Translations under genes and position numbers: made by a program
Source of the DNA: Flavobacteriaceae bacterium
Lineage (GTDB): Bacteria; Bacteroidota; Bacteroidia; Flavobacteriales; Flavobacteriaceae
Assembly (NCBI GenBank): GCA_009827225.1
Contig: WUAI01000013.1
Span: 1-64,000 of the forward strand
DNA length: 64,000 bases
Direction: 5' to 3'
Notes under the pieces: generated by a model
What the model was told of the DNA's origin: nothing
Database searches by the model: none
The model's input: only the letters and a program-made list of their open reading frames with translations
In this document: piece after piece, positions 9,239 to 18,617 of the stretch
Layout of the letters: each line of letters opens with the position of its first letter
Position numbering within the stretch: the first letter of the stretch is position 1

Positions 9239-9496
9239 TTACTTCGCTCTATCAATTATTTCAACTAATCTCCAACACTTGGTTTTACTCATAGGTCGTG
9301 TTTCCATGATCTTTACAGTATCACCTTCGTTGCAGTCATTTTTTTCGTCGTGTGCTACGTATTTCTTCGTTTTCAAAACGAACTTTCCGTACATAGGGTG
9401 CTTTACTTTCTTTACCTCCGCAACTACTATGGATTTTTCCATTTTGTTACTGGTAACAACTCCTATACGTTCTTTTCTTAAGTTTCTTTTTTCCAT
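9239..9496 (-). CDS. rpsQ: 30S ribosomal protein S17
   Basis: S17 binds the 5' domain of 16S rRNA early in assembly. The 85-residue protein starts [20 protein letters not shown] and has the OB-fold signature [20 protein letters not shown] and the ending [20 protein letters not shown]. Length is normal. It lies between rpmC (17 nt) and rplN (2 nt). Confidence 0.98.
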   Translation of the reverse strand: MEKRNLRKERIGVVTSNKMEKSIVVAEVKKVKHPMYGKFVLKTKKYVAHDEKNDCNEGDTVKIMETRPMSKTKCWRLVEIIDRAK

Positions 9497-9513
9497 CTTT
9501 CAGCTTCGTACAA

Positions 9514-9705
9514 TTATTGCACTTCTCTTTTAGTTAGTTCTGTCGCAATTCTGGCAATGGCTCTTCTGTGGCCTCTTAACTGAATTGGATTTTCCAACGG
9601 TGATATAGCGTGTGCTATTTTAAGATCGGATAAGGCCTTTTTGGTCTCCATTAACTTCTCTTGTAGCTCCGCTGTTGATGCTTCTTTTATTTCTGATTGT
9701 TTCAT
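9514..9705 (-). CDS. rpmC: 50S ribosomal protein L29
   Basis: L29 is a small helical protein at the exit-tunnel rim, close to the signal recognition particle and trigger factor sites. The 63-residue sequence starts MKQSEIKEASTAELQEKLME and has the family ending NPIQLRGHRRAIARIATELT. It lies 18 nt after rplP and 17 nt before rpsQ, in the standard rplP-rpmC-rpsQ order. Confidence 0.97.
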   Translation of the reverse strand: MKQSEIKEASTAELQEKLMETKKALSDLKIAHAISPLENPIQLRGHRRAIARIATELTKREVQ

Positions 9706-9723
9706 AATGACAATTTCAAAAAA

Positions 9724-10143
9724 TTAAGCTTGATAGTCTCTGGCAGTGACGAACTTCGTTTTAACGGGAAGTTTCTGAGCAGCAAGACGCAATGCCTCTT
9801 TCGCTACTTCTACCGATACTCCGGAAACTTCAAACAAAACTCTTCCTGGTTTCACGACAGCCGCCCAATATTCCACAGCTCCTTTTCCTTTACCCATACG
9901 TACTTCCAATGGCTTTTTGGTGATCGGTTTATCCGGGAAAATCATAATCCACAGCGAACCTTCTCTCTTCATATAACGGGTAGCGGCAATACGAGCAGCT
10001 TCAATCTGACGAGCAGTCAGGAAATTAGAGTCTAAAGATTTTATACCAAAAGTTCCGTACGATAATTGGTTTCCGCGCCCGGCGTTCCCCTTCATACGTC
10101 CTTTCTGTTGTTTACGGTATTTTGTTCTTTTCGGTTGTAACAT
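9724..10143 (-). CDS. rplP: 50S ribosomal protein L16
   Basis: L16 lies at the A site and shapes tRNA accommodation. The 139-residue protein starts [20 protein letters not shown] and contains the family signatures [18 protein letters not shown] and [20 protein letters not shown]. Length is normal. It lies 20 nt after rpsC and before rpmC. Confidence 0.98.
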   Translation of the reverse strand: MLQPKRTKYRKQQKGRMKGNAGRGNQLSYGTFGIKSLDSNFLTARQIEAARIAATRYMKREGSLWIMIFPDKPITKKPLEVRMGKGKGAVEYWAAVVKPGRVLFEVSGVSVEVAKEALRLAAQKLPVKTKFVTARDYQA

Positions 10144-10163
10144 CTTCTTTGTTCTTTAAAAAA

Positions 10164-10886
10164 TTACTTTCTGTTACGACGTGATTTGTTGTTACCACCT
10201 CGACCAGAACCGCCTTTTCCACCTTTCTTGGACAAACCAACTAATGGAGAAAGCTCTCTTTTACCATATACTTCACCTTTCATGATCCATACTTTCACAC
10301 CCAATCTACCATAGGTAGTGTGAGCTTCTACTAAAGCATAGTCGATGTCGGCTCTAAAAGTCGATAAAGGAATACGTCCATCCTTGTACGCTTCACTACG
10401 TGCCATTTCAGCACCGTTCAAACGTCCGGAAATCTGGATCTTAATTCCTTCAGCATTCATACGCATTGCAGCTGCAATAGCCATTTTGATAGCACGACGG
10501 TAGGAGATACGATTCTCGATCTGTCTTGCTACACTGGCAGCCACCAGGTATGCATCGAGTTCAGGTCTTTTAATCTCATGGATGTTGATCTGAACTTCTT
10601 TCCCGGTAATCTTTTTAAGCTCTTCTTTTAACTTGTCTACCTCTTGACCTCCTTTACCAATTATGATACCCGGACGAGCCGTAGTGATAGTAACGGTTAC
10701 AAGTTTTAAAGTACGCTCGATGATTACTCTGGACACACTAGCCTTGCTTAAACGAGCGTGAACATATTTTCTAATCTTGTCGTCTTCGGCCAATTTATCA
10801 CCGTAGTCGTTGCCTCCGTACCAGTTGGATTCCCATCCTCTAATGATACCTAAGCGATTCCCGATTGGATTTGTCTTCTGTCCCAT
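10164..10886 (-). CDS. rpsC: 30S ribosomal protein S3
   Basis: S3 lines the mRNA entry channel and helps unwind mRNA. The 240-residue protein starts [20 protein letters not shown], has the KH domain with [18 protein letters not shown] near residues 73-90, and the C-domain motif [20 protein letters not shown] followed by [20 protein letters not shown]. The C-terminal tail is rich in Gly, Lys and Arg, as in relatives. It lies 7 nt after rplV. Confidence 0.98.
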   Translation of the reverse strand: MGQKTNPIGNRLGIIRGWESNWYGGNDYGDKLAEDDKIRKYVHARLSKASVSRVIIERTLKLVTVTITTARPGIIIGKGGQEVDKLKEELKKITGKEVQINIHEIKRPELDAYLVAASVARQIENRISYRRAIKMAIAAAMRMNAEGIKIQISGRLNGAEMARSEAYKDGRIPLSTFRADIDYALVEAHTTYGRLGVKVWIMKGEVYGKRELSPLVGLSKKGGKGGSGRGGNNKSRRNRK

Positions 10887-10893
10887 TTAAATT

Positions 10894-11301
10894 CTAGCTT
10901 TGTGTGTTATCGTTAGCTCCTAAAACCAATGTTACATGGTTGGAACGTTTTCTAATTCTGTGTGCGCGTCCCTGGGGAGCAGTACGAAGTCTCTTTAACA
11001 TACTTCCACTGTCCACAGTGATTTCTTTAATAAAAAGATCGGCATCCTCGATAGAAGCATCTTCGTTCTTCGCTTGCCAGTTGGCAATCGCAGATATCAA
11101 TAACTTCTCCAATCGAATGGAAGCTTCTTTCTGACTAAATCTTAAAATATTAAGCGCCTTGTCTACTTTTTCACCACGTACCAGGTCTGCAACCAAACGC
11201 ATCTTTCGGGGTGAAGTAGGGCAATTGTTCAACTTAGCGAAATACTGTGTCTTCTTCGCTTCCTTGATTTGCTCTGCTCTTTCTCTTTTACGAACTCCCA
11301 T
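10894..11301 (-). CDS. rplV: 50S ribosomal protein L22
   Basis: L22 extends a hairpin into the exit tunnel and takes part in macrolide sensitivity. The 135-residue protein has a charged N-terminal extension ([20 protein letters not shown]) before the family core [20 protein letters not shown], then [20 protein letters not shown] at the tunnel hairpin. It lies 6 nt after rpsS and 7 nt before rpsC. Confidence 0.98.
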   Translation of the reverse strand: MGVRKRERAEQIKEAKKTQYFAKLNNCPTSPRKMRLVADLVRGEKVDKALNILRFSQKEASIRLEKLLISAIANWQAKNEDASIEDADLFIKEITVDSGSMLKRLRTAPQGRAHRIRKRSNHVTLVLGANDNTQS

Positions 11302-11307
11302 GGCTTA

Positions 11308-11586
11308 TTATTTTTTTCCTTTGTTTTTTGCACCTGCATGACCACGGAATGATCGAGTTGGTGAAAATTCTCCTAATTTATGTCCTACCATATTCTCGGT
11401 TACATATACAGGTACAAACTGACGCCCGTTGTGAACCGCAATGGTTTGTCCAACAAAATCCGGAGTGATCATAGAAGCACGTGACCAGGTTTTGATAACA
11501 GTCTTCTTGTTTGATTCAACGTTTTGCTGAACTTTCTTCTCTAATTTATAGTGAACGTAAGGTCCTTTTTTTAATGATCTTGCCAT
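11308..11586 (-). CDS. rpsS: 30S ribosomal protein S19
   Basis: S19 is in the 30S head with S13. The 92-residue protein starts [20 protein letters not shown] and has the signatures [20 protein letters not shown] and [20 protein letters not shown] followed by [10 protein letters not shown]. Length is normal. It begins 3 nt after the rplB stop and precedes rplV by 6 nt. Confidence 0.99.
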   Translation of the reverse strand: MARSLKKGPYVHYKLEKKVQQNVESNKKTVIKTWSRASMITPDFVGQTIAVHNGRQFVPVYVTENMVGHKLGEFSPTRSFRGHAGAKNKGKK

Positions 11587-11589
11587 AGC

Positions 11590-12414
<825 letters not shown>

Positions 12415-12440
12415 TTTTGTCTTTCTTTAATCTAAACGAA

Positions 12441-12731
12441 TTAGATGTTTGCGTAAAAATCTATTGAATCACCTTCCGCCACCTGTACAATCGCTTTCTT
12501 ATAAGCATTTGTTTTACCAGTTTGGATACCCGTTTTCGTATAACGAACACGTCTATCTGGGCGGACATTCATTGTGCGAACTGCAGTAACAGAAACTCCG
12601 TAAGCAGCTTCAACTGCTTTCTTGATCTCTACCTTGTTCGCCTTAGGATTCACTACAAAACCGTAACGGTTATTCAACTCGGCATCGGTTGTAGCTTTTT
12701 CTGTAATAATAGGTTTAATTAAGATATCCAT
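12441..12731 (-). CDS. rplW: 50S ribosomal protein L23
   Basis: L23 sits at the tunnel exit and is the docking site for trigger factor and the signal recognition particle. The 96-residue protein starts MDILIKPIITEKATTDAELN and has the family region YGFVVNPKANKVEIKKAVEA and VRTMNVRPDRRVRYTKTGIQ. Length is normal. It lies 7 nt after rplD. Confidence 0.98.
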   Translation of the reverse strand: MDILIKPIITEKATTDAELNNRYGFVVNPKANKVEIKKAVEAAYGVSVTAVRTMNVRPDRRVRYTKTGIQTGKTNAYKKAIVQVAEGDSIDFYANI

Positions 12732-12738
12732 CTCGTCT

Positions 12739-13368
12739 CTATTTACTTAAATTTTGTTCAATTCCTTCCAAAGAACCTTCAAATAACACGAGGCTATTTG
12801 CATTCATAATTTTGTAAGTACTTAATTCTGAGTTAGTTATAACTTCAGTACCTTTCAAATTACGAGACGACAAATATACATTATTATTTGACTCTCCCAA
12901 CACCACCAAAGACTTTTTGTTATCCAGTCCAAGGTTCTTCAACACAGAAGTAAATTCCTGTGTCTTCGGAGCTTCCATCGTAAAGTCCTCAAGCACAACG
13001 ATTGACTTGTCATTGGCCTTCATAGAAAGAGCCGATTTACGAGCCAAACGCTTTACATTCTTGTTCAGTTTGAAAGAATAATTTCTTGGTCTTGGACCGA
13101 ACATTCTTCCTCCTCCTTTGAACACCCCGGATTTGATACTCCCCGCACGGGCAGTTCCGGTTCCTTTTTGCTTCTTGATCTTACGAGTACTTCCCGTGAT
13201 CTCAGCACGTTCTTTTGCTTTGTGAGTTCCTTGACGTTGATTCGCCAGGTACTGTTTCACATCAAGGTATACAGCGTGATTATTAGGCTCGATACCAAAC
13301 ACCGCCTTAGAAAGGTCTGCCTTTCTACCGGTGTCTTTTCCGTTTTTATCTAATACAGCTACCTTCAT
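12739..13368 (-). CDS. rplD: 50S ribosomal protein L4
   Basis: L4 reaches into the exit tunnel and in E. coli controls the S10 operon by attenuation and repression. The start at 13368 gives 209 residues beginning [20 protein letters not shown]; the longer frame from 13413 runs into rplC and is rejected. The tunnel loop shows [20 protein letters not shown] and [19 protein letters not shown]. The ATG shares one base with the rplC stop (TAATG), so the two are coupled. Confidence 0.98.
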   Translation of the reverse strand: MKVAVLDKNGKDTGRKADLSKAVFGIEPNNHAVYLDVKQYLANQRQGTHKAKERAEITGSTRKIKKQKGTGTARAGSIKSGVFKGGGRMFGPRPRNYSFKLNKNVKRLARKSALSMKANDKSIVVLEDFTMEAPKTQEFTSVLKNLGLDNKKSLVVLGESNNNVYLSSRNLKGTEVITNSELSTYKIMNANSLVLFEGSLEGIEQNLSK

Positions 13369-13979
13369 TATTTCTCGATAGTTACATAAGCGTTCTTGTG
13401 ACCAGGAACACATCCCTTAACAACCAACAGGTTCTTGTCGGCCACCACTTTCAACACTCTTAAGTTTTGTACTTTCACTTTCTCATTCCCCATTTGACCG
13501 GCCATCTTCATTCCTTTGAAAACTCTCGCAGGATAAGATGCTGCACCGATCGAACCGGGAGCTCTTAAACGGTTATGCTGCCCGTGAGTCGCCTGACCCA
13601 CACCCGCAAATCCGTGTCTCTTTACTACACCCTGGAATCCTTTACCTTTGCTTGTTCCCGAAATATCCACGAACTCGCCTTCAACAAAGTGCTCCACTGT
13701 AATAGTATCACCTAGTTTATACTCCTCTTCAAATCCTTGGAATTCAACAACTTTTCGTTTTGCAACGGTGCCTGCTTTTTTAGCATGCCCTTCGGCAGCT
13801 TTGTTAGCAGTCTTTTTGTCATCGAAACCAAGTTGAAGAGCTTCATACCCGTCAACCTCTTTGGTTCTGACTTGGGTAACAACACAGGGACCTGCTTCAA
13901 TTACGGTACACGGAACATTCTTTCCGTTCTCGTCAAAGATGCTGGTCATTCCTATCTTTTTTCCAATTAACCCAGACAT
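13368..13979 (-). CDS. rplC: 50S ribosomal protein L3
   Basis: L3 nucleates 50S assembly and reaches the peptidyl transferase centre. The 203-residue protein starts [20 protein letters not shown] and has the signature [20 protein letters not shown] followed by [20 protein letters not shown]. Its 5' side is unusual: in place of a short gap to rpsJ there is a 162-nt region with hairpins and then a lipoprotein gene. No perfect TAnnTTTG box was found between the terminator-like hairpin and the rplC start, so expression may depend on readthrough. Confidence 0.98.
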   Translation of the reverse strand: MSGLIGKKIGMTSIFDENGKNVPCTVIEAGPCVVTQVRTKEVDGYEALQLGFDDKKTANKAAEGHAKKAGTVAKRKVVEFQGFEEEYKLGDTITVEHFVEGEFVDISGTSKGKGFQGVVKRHGFAGVGQATHGQHNRLRAPGSIGAASYPARVFKGMKMAGQMGNEKVKVQNLRVLKVVADKNLLVVKGCVPGHKNAYVTIEK

Positions 13980-14033
13980 AGTTATTATTTATATTTAATT
14001 ATTAATTCTTGTTTTACTTCGGAAACCTCTTTT

Positions 14034-14066
14034 CAAAAAAACAGGGTCAAAATAAACTCAACCCTG
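14034..14066 (-). terminator. Intrinsic-terminator-like hairpin inside the ribosomal operon
   Basis: On the minus strand CAGGGT (14066-14061) pairs with ACCCTG (14047-14042) around a 13-nt loop and is followed by a run of seven T (14041-14035). It lies after the lipoprotein gene and 55 nt before rplC. The short 6-bp stem may make it leaky, which would let the downstream ribosomal genes be expressed; it could also act as an attenuator. Confidence 0.65.
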
Positions 14067-14104
14067 AATTATATTTTGTTTCCGTTTTTCCCTCGCCCGC
14101 AGCT

Positions 14105-14134
14105 CAGGACATGTCCTGGAACCATCCCGGTTCC
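14105..14134. repeat. Two adjacent inverted repeats between lipoprotein gene and rplC
   Basis: CAGGACATGTCCTG (14105-14118) is a perfect 14-bp palindrome. GGAACC (14118-14123) and GGTTCC (14129-14134) form a second 6-bp inverted repeat with a 5-nt loop, sharing one base with the first. They lie 8 nt after the lipoprotein stop. They could stabilise the upstream mRNA end or be an operator; no function can be assigned. Confidence 0.7.
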
Positions 14135-14141
14135 AATTATT

Positions 14142-15062
14142 TTACTCGTAGAGGTACTCGGTAAATTCAACTACCTCTCCCGATGATATTCTTGTTCTAG
14201 TCTCACTTATTATTCTACCCTGGTTATCGAACTCCTGAACAACTTCAATGTTAAGCTGACAATTACCTATTACACATTGCGATTGTAACAAGTAATTCTT
14301 CGATATCCTGTCGATAGAATTATTTAACAGTGTATTATACAGCACGCCATTGGTTTGATATTTATTACCAAATAAAAAACGAAAATATTGATTCGCATCC
14401 TGAGCTTCCTCTTCAGAGAAGGTTAACTCGATCTCGTAATCATTACTTCCATCTGGTCGGGTTGATGTCAACCGAATAGGATTGCCATCAGCATCATACT
14501 CGATCTCTTCTACAGATCCCTCATCCGATTCCTGTCGAACAAAAAGGCCTGATGCATTTGTATCGAGGACGTAATTTTGTTCGTCAGTTTCATTTCCAGA
14601 ATTATCAAACCAAGTAACTGTCAAGAACACCTGATCACCAGAATATTCATAAACGTTGTCCGATCGAAGATCAATTGGATCTGAATAGTAGCGAATCAAT
14701 CTTCCTTGACTGTCATAATCAAAAAACTGATCGTAATCCAGTTCCCCACTCATGTCCAATGTTCGAATTTTGGATACTACCCCATTTTCGTACTCCACAG
14801 AGGATGTACCCCCATCAAAATTGATTGAACTAATCAATTGATCATTTTCGACGAATAAGGTAAATGTTCCTTCCTCAACTCCATTATCATAAATGGTAGA
14901 TACAATGGAAGTCAAGCCAATGCCATTTCCACCATCATCATCTGTGCCTCCCGAAGTATCGTTTGTACCAGCACCGTCATCTGTGTTCGATCCTGAGTCG
15001 GTCGATGAACAACTCACAAAGAACAGAATTACCGGAATGAGTACATACTTTACCTTAAACAC
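14142..15062 (-). CDS. YD-repeat-like lipoprotein inserted in the ribosomal operon
   Basis: This 306-residue protein is not one I can name. It starts with a GTG codon; no ATG exists upstream before a stop. The signal peptide MFKVKYVLIPVILFFVSC ends at lipobox Cys18, so it should be a lipid-anchored envelope protein. A flexible Ser/Thr/Asp/Gly linker (about residues 19-48) follows. The remainder has spaced motifs resembling YD (RHS) repeats: YDSQGRLIRYY, YDADGNPIRLT and FDNQGRIISET. The gene lies between rpsJ (40 nt upstream) and rplC, a place normally without any gene. No perfect TAnnTTTG promoter box is seen in the 40-nt gap, so it may be transcribed with rpsJ. Two palindromes and a terminator-like hairpin follow it. 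Confidence 0.85.
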   Translation of the reverse strand: MFKVKYVLIPVILFFVSCSSTDSGSNTDDGAGTNDTSGGTDDDGGNGIGLTSIVSTIYDNGVEEGTFTLFVENDQLISSINFDGGTSSVEYENGVVSKIRTLDMSGELDYDQFFDYDSQGRLIRYYSDPIDLRSDNVYEYSGDQVFLTVTWFDNSGNETDEQNYVLDTNASGLFVRQESDEGSVEEIEYDADGNPIRLTSTRPDGSNDYEIELTFSEEEAQDANQYFRFLFGNKYQTNGVLYNTLLNNSIDRISKNYLLQSQCVIGNCQLNIEVVQEFDNQGRIISETRTRISSGEVVEFTEYLYE

Positions 15063-15102
15063 TGTTAAAACAATAAATTAAAGAACTTATATTTTTTTAA
15101 AC

Positions 15103-15408
15103 TTATACCTTGATCTCTACTTCCACTCCACTTGGCAACTCCAATTTCATTAGAGCGTCAATCGTTTTTGAAGAAGAACTGTAGATATCCAATAGTCTCT
15201 TATAAGAGCTCAATTGGAACTGCTCTCTACTCTTCTTGTTTACGTGTGGAGATCTTAATACAGTAAAGATCTTCTTGTGCGTTGGAAGTGGGATCGGTCC
15301 CGTTACCACTGCACCTGTACTTTTTACAGTCTTTACGATTTTCTCAGCAGATTTGTCCACTAAATTATGATCGTAAGATTTTAATTTGATTCTAATTTTT
15401 TGACTCAT
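15103..15408 (-). CDS. rpsJ: 30S ribosomal protein S10
   Basis: S10 belongs to the 30S head and, with NusB, to antitermination complexes. The 101-residue protein starts [20 protein letters not shown] and has [20 protein letters not shown] and [20 protein letters not shown], all family-typical. It lies 10 nt after fusA with no tuf gene between, so here the str and S10 operons join directly. The next gene downstream is the unexpected lipoprotein, not rplC. Confidence 0.99.
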   Translation of the reverse strand: MSQKIRIKLKSYDHNLVDKSAEKIVKTVKSTGAVVTGPIPLPTHKKIFTVLRSPHVNKKSREQFQLSSYKRLLDIYSSSSKTIDALMKLELPSGVEVEIKV

Positions 15409-15418
15409 TGCTGAAAAT

Positions 15419-17548
15419 TTAAACGTTAGCGGTTCCTCTTGCTGCTGCGATTACTTCTTCCGAAATATTAGAAGGAGTCTCCGAGTAGTGTGAGAATTCC
15501 ATAGTTGATGTTGCACGTCCTGAAGACAAGGTTCTCAATGTAGTTACATAACCAAACATTTCAGAAAGCGGCACTTCAGCTTTTACAACTTTAGAACCAG
15601 CTCTGTCACCCATATCATTTACCTGTCCACGACGACGGTTGAGGTCTCCTACAATGTCTCCCATGTTTTCTTCCGGAGTTAATACCTCCAGTTTCATGAT
15701 AGGCTCCATGATCACAGCACCAGCCGATTTCGCAACATTCTTAAATCCTAACTTGGCAGCCAATTCGAAAGACAACTGATCGGAATCCACAGGGTGGAAA
15801 GATCCATCCTTAAGAGTCACTTTCATGCTATCCACTTCGAATCCAGCTAACGGACCGTTTTTCATAGCAGCCTGGAATCCTTTCTCAACAGAAGGAATAA
15901 ATTCCTTAGGAATGTTACCTCCTTTGATTTCGTTGACAAACTCCAGTCCTACTTTTCCTTCTTCAGCAGGTCCTAATGTAAATACGATATCTGCGAATTT
16001 ACCACGACCCCCTGTTTGTTTCTTGTATACCTCTCTGTGGTCTGCCTGGCGAGTGATCGCCTCTTTGTATTCCACCTGAGGTTTTCCTTGATTCACTTCT
16101 ACTTTAAACTCACGCTTCAAACGATCCACAATGATATCCAGGTGAAGCTCACCCATTCCGGAAATCACAGTTTGACCAGAAGCCTCGTCGGTACGAACCT
16201 GGAATGTTGGATCCTCTTCGGCCAACTTCGCAAGTGCCATACCCAGTTTATCAACATCCGCCTTGGTCTTAGGCTCCACAGCAATACCGATTACCGGATC
16301 CGGGAAGTCCATAGATTCCAATACGATTGGTGACTTTTCAGCAGATAGTGTATCTCCTGTTTTAATATCTTTAAATCCAACAGCTGCACCAATATCACCA
16401 GCTTCGATAAAGCTGATCGCATTTTGCTTGTTTGAGTGCATCTGATAGATACGAGATATTCTCTCTTTCTTTCCAGAACGATTGTTCAATACATAAGAAC
16501 CGGCATCCAGTCTACCTGAATAAGCACGGAAGAAAGCCAAACGTCCTACGAAAGGATCAGTAGCAATCTTAAATGCCAGGGCAGCAAATGGTTCATTCAC
16601 ATCAGGACGACGAATCTCCTCCTGATCTGTATCAGGATTTGTTCCTACAATTCCTTCTTTATCTACCGGCGAGGGTAAGTAACGACAAACAGCATCCAAT
16701 AAGAATTGAACCCCTTTGTTCTTAAATGCAGATCCGCAGATCATAGGAATGATAGACATATCCATTACGGCAGCACGCAATGCAGCGTGTACTTCATCTT
16801 CCGTAATAGAATCTTCATCTTCCATGAACTTCTCCAAAAGGTTCTCGTCGTAAGCAGCAACTTCCTCGATCAGTTTTCCTCTCAACTCAGCAGCTTCTTC
16901 TTTCAACTCCTCCGGAATGTCGATCACATCAAAAGTAGCTCCCTGGGTTTCATCATGCCATACAATAGCACGGTTCTTTACAAGGTCAACGATACCTCTG
17001 AAATCTGCTTCTTCACCAATAGGAATTACAATAGGCACGGCGTTCGAACCTAACATATCTTTTACCTGCTGACAAACGTTCAGGAAGTTAGATCCCTGAC
17101 GGTCCATCTTGTTCACAAATCCCATTCTTGGAACTTTGTAGTTATCTGCAAGTCTCCAGTTGGTTTCAGACTGAGGCTCTACTCCGTCCACAGCACTGAA
17201 CAAGAATACCAACCCGTCCAATACACGTAAAGATCTGTTTACCTCAACGGTAAAGTCTACGTGTCCGGGAGTATCGATTATATTGAAATGGTATCCTTTT
17301 GCGTCGGCAGTAGGTTGTCCATTTTCAGTAGGGAAGTTCCAGGTACAGGTCGTAGCAGCAGAAGTAATAGTAATACCTCTTTCCTGCTCTTGCTCCATCC
17401 AGTCCATAGTGGCAGCACCATCGTGAACCTCTCCGATTTTATGGCTTACCCCTGTATAATAAAGGATACGCTCTGTAGTAGTGGTTTTACCTGCGTCAAT
17501 GTGTGCAGCAATACCAATATTTCTAGTAAGTTTTAAATCTCTTGCCAT
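15419..17548 (-). CDS. fusA: Elongation factor G
   Basis: EF-G is the GTPase that drives translocation and ribosome recycling. The 709-residue protein begins [20 protein letters not shown] with the P-loop [19 protein letters not shown], switch [11 protein letters not shown] and NKMDRQG, then domains II-V ending with the region [18 protein letters not shown]. Length and motifs are normal. It lies 6 nt after rpsG and 10 nt before rpsJ. Confidence 0.99.
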   Translation of the reverse strand: MARDLKLTRNIGIAAHIDAGKTTTTERILYYTGVSHKIGEVHDGAATMDWMEQEQERGITITSAATTCTWNFPTENGQPTADAKGYHFNIIDTPGHVDFTVEVNRSLRVLDGLVFLFSAVDGVEPQSETNWRLADNYKVPRMGFVNKMDRQGSNFLNVCQQVKDMLGSNAVPIVIPIGEEADFRGIVDLVKNRAIVWHDETQGATFDVIDIPEELKEEAAELRGKLIEEVAAYDENLLEKFMEDEDSITEDEVHAALRAAVMDMSIIPMICGSAFKNKGVQFLLDAVCRYLPSPVDKEGIVGTNPDTDQEEIRRPDVNEPFAALAFKIATDPFVGRLAFFRAYSGRLDAGSYVLNNRSGKKERISRIYQMHSNKQNAISFIEAGDIGAAVGFKDIKTGDTLSAEKSPIVLESMDFPDPVIGIAVEPKTKADVDKLGMALAKLAEEDPTFQVRTDEASGQTVISGMGELHLDIIVDRLKREFKVEVNQGKPQVEYKEAITRQADHREVYKKQTGGRGKFADIVFTLGPAEEGKVGLEFVNEIKGGNIPKEFIPSVEKGFQAAMKNGPLAGFEVDSMKVTLKDGSFHPVDSDQLSFELAAKLGFKNVAKSAGAVIMEPIMKLEVLTPEENMGDIVGDLNRRRGQVNDMGDRAGSKVVKAEVPLSEMFGYVTTLRTLSSGRATSTMEFSHYSETPSNISEEVIAAARGTANV

Positions 17549-17554
17549 TTTTTC

Positions 17555-18031
17555 TTAGAATCTAAAGTGTGAGAATGCTTTGTTCGCTTCGGCCATTTTG
17601 TGTGTATCTACACGCTTCTTAACCGCAGCACCTTCTTCTTTAGCAGCTGCTAAAATTTCAGCAGCCAGTTTTTGAGCCATCGACTTCTCGTTACGCTTTC
17701 TGGCATAACCAATTAACCACTTCATAGCTGTGGAAATCTTACGGTCGGGACGTATTTGCATTGGGATCTGGAAAGTAGCTCCTCCCACTCGTCGGCTTCG
17801 TACTTCTACGTGAGGCATCACATTGGAAAGTGCATCCTTCCAAACTTCCAAAGCCGTTTTCTCTTCATCTTGTTTTTTTTCATCTACGATATCAATTGCA
17901 TCGTAGAATACTTTAAAAGCCACCGACTTCTTACCGTCCCACATCATGTTATTTACAAAACGCGTTACCAATTGATCATTGAAACGTGGATCTGGTAAAA
18001 GGGGTCTTTTTTTGGCCTGTCTTTTTCTCAT
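17555..18031 (-). CDS. rpsG: 30S ribosomal protein S7
   Basis: S7 organises the 30S head near the exit site. The 158-residue protein starts [20 protein letters not shown] and has [20 protein letters not shown] and the end [11 protein letters not shown]. Length is normal. It lies 25 nt after rpsL and 6 nt before fusA, the classic str-operon order. Confidence 0.99.
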   Translation of the reverse strand: MRKRQAKKRPLLPDPRFNDQLVTRFVNNMMWDGKKSVAFKVFYDAIDIVDEKKQDEEKTALEVWKDALSNVMPHVEVRSRRVGGATFQIPMQIRPDRKISTAMKWLIGYARKRNEKSMAQKLAAEILAAAKEEGAAVKKRVDTHKMAEANKAFSHFRF

Positions 18032-18056
18032 TTCTTCGTCTTAAAAATGTTTAAAA

Positions 18057-18431
18057 TTACTTCTTAGGGCGTTTTGCACCGTACTTAGATCTACGTTGTG
18101 TTCTACCTTCTACACCGGCGGTGTCCAAAGCTCCACGAACGATATGATATCTAACTCCCGGTAAATCTTTTACCCTTCCACCTCTAACCAATACTATCGA
18201 GTGCTCCTGGAGGTTGTGACCTTCACCACCGATGTATGCGTTTACCTCTTTTCCATTCGTTAACCTAACACGCGCTACTTTACGCATCGCAGAGTTTGGT
18301 TTCTTAGGAGTAGTGGTATATACACGCGTACACACACCGCGGCGTTGCGGGCACGAATCCAAAGCAGCCGATTTACTCTTCTTGGTTATTTTGGCTCTTC
18401 CTTTTCGTACTAATTGTGAAATAGTTGGCAT
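18057..18431 (-). CDS. rpsL: 30S ribosomal protein S12
   Basis: S12 controls decoding accuracy. The 124-residue protein starts [20 protein letters not shown] and keeps the loop [19 protein letters not shown], with lysines at residues 43 and 44, and [20 protein letters not shown]. These are the positions changed in streptomycin-resistant mutants; both are of the sensitive type here. It is the first gene of the supercluster, with a strong promoter about 57 nt upstream. Confidence 0.99.
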   Translation of the reverse strand: MPTISQLVRKGRAKITKKSKSAALDSCPQRRGVCTRVYTTTPKKPNSAMRKVARVRLTNGKEVNAYIGGEGHNLQEHSIVLVRGGRVKDLPGVRYHIVRGALDTAGVEGRTQRRSKYGAKRPKK

Positions 18432-18487
18432 ATAAAATCCTTGTTATACTTAAAATAATTATAAAAATTCCCCTATAAAAGGGCGTG

Positions 18488-18518
18488 CAAAGGTAGAAAT
18501 AAAAATGAATTATTCCAA
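18488..18518 (-). promoter_or_regulatory. Promoter of the ribosomal supercluster
   Basis: On the minus strand TACCTTTG (18495-18488) is a perfect Bacteroidota -7 box and TTG (18518-18516) lies 20 nt upstream of it. Transcription should start near 18482, giving a leader of about 50 nt before rpsL. The leader contains a weak CCC...GGGG inverted repeat. It is the only perfect match found before this 33-gene run. Confidence 0.8.
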
Positions 18519-18617
18519 TCCTTCGAAATTTATTTTAAAACGAGTAACAATTATTTAAAATTGAAATATGAAAAACGCCCTGTTTGCGTTAGTTTTACAG
18601 AGCATAAAAGAGCCATT

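Noticed and set aside
17261-17536. 91-codon plus-strand frame over the fusA 5' end
   Set aside because: Antisense to the conserved GTPase domain and without recognisable features.
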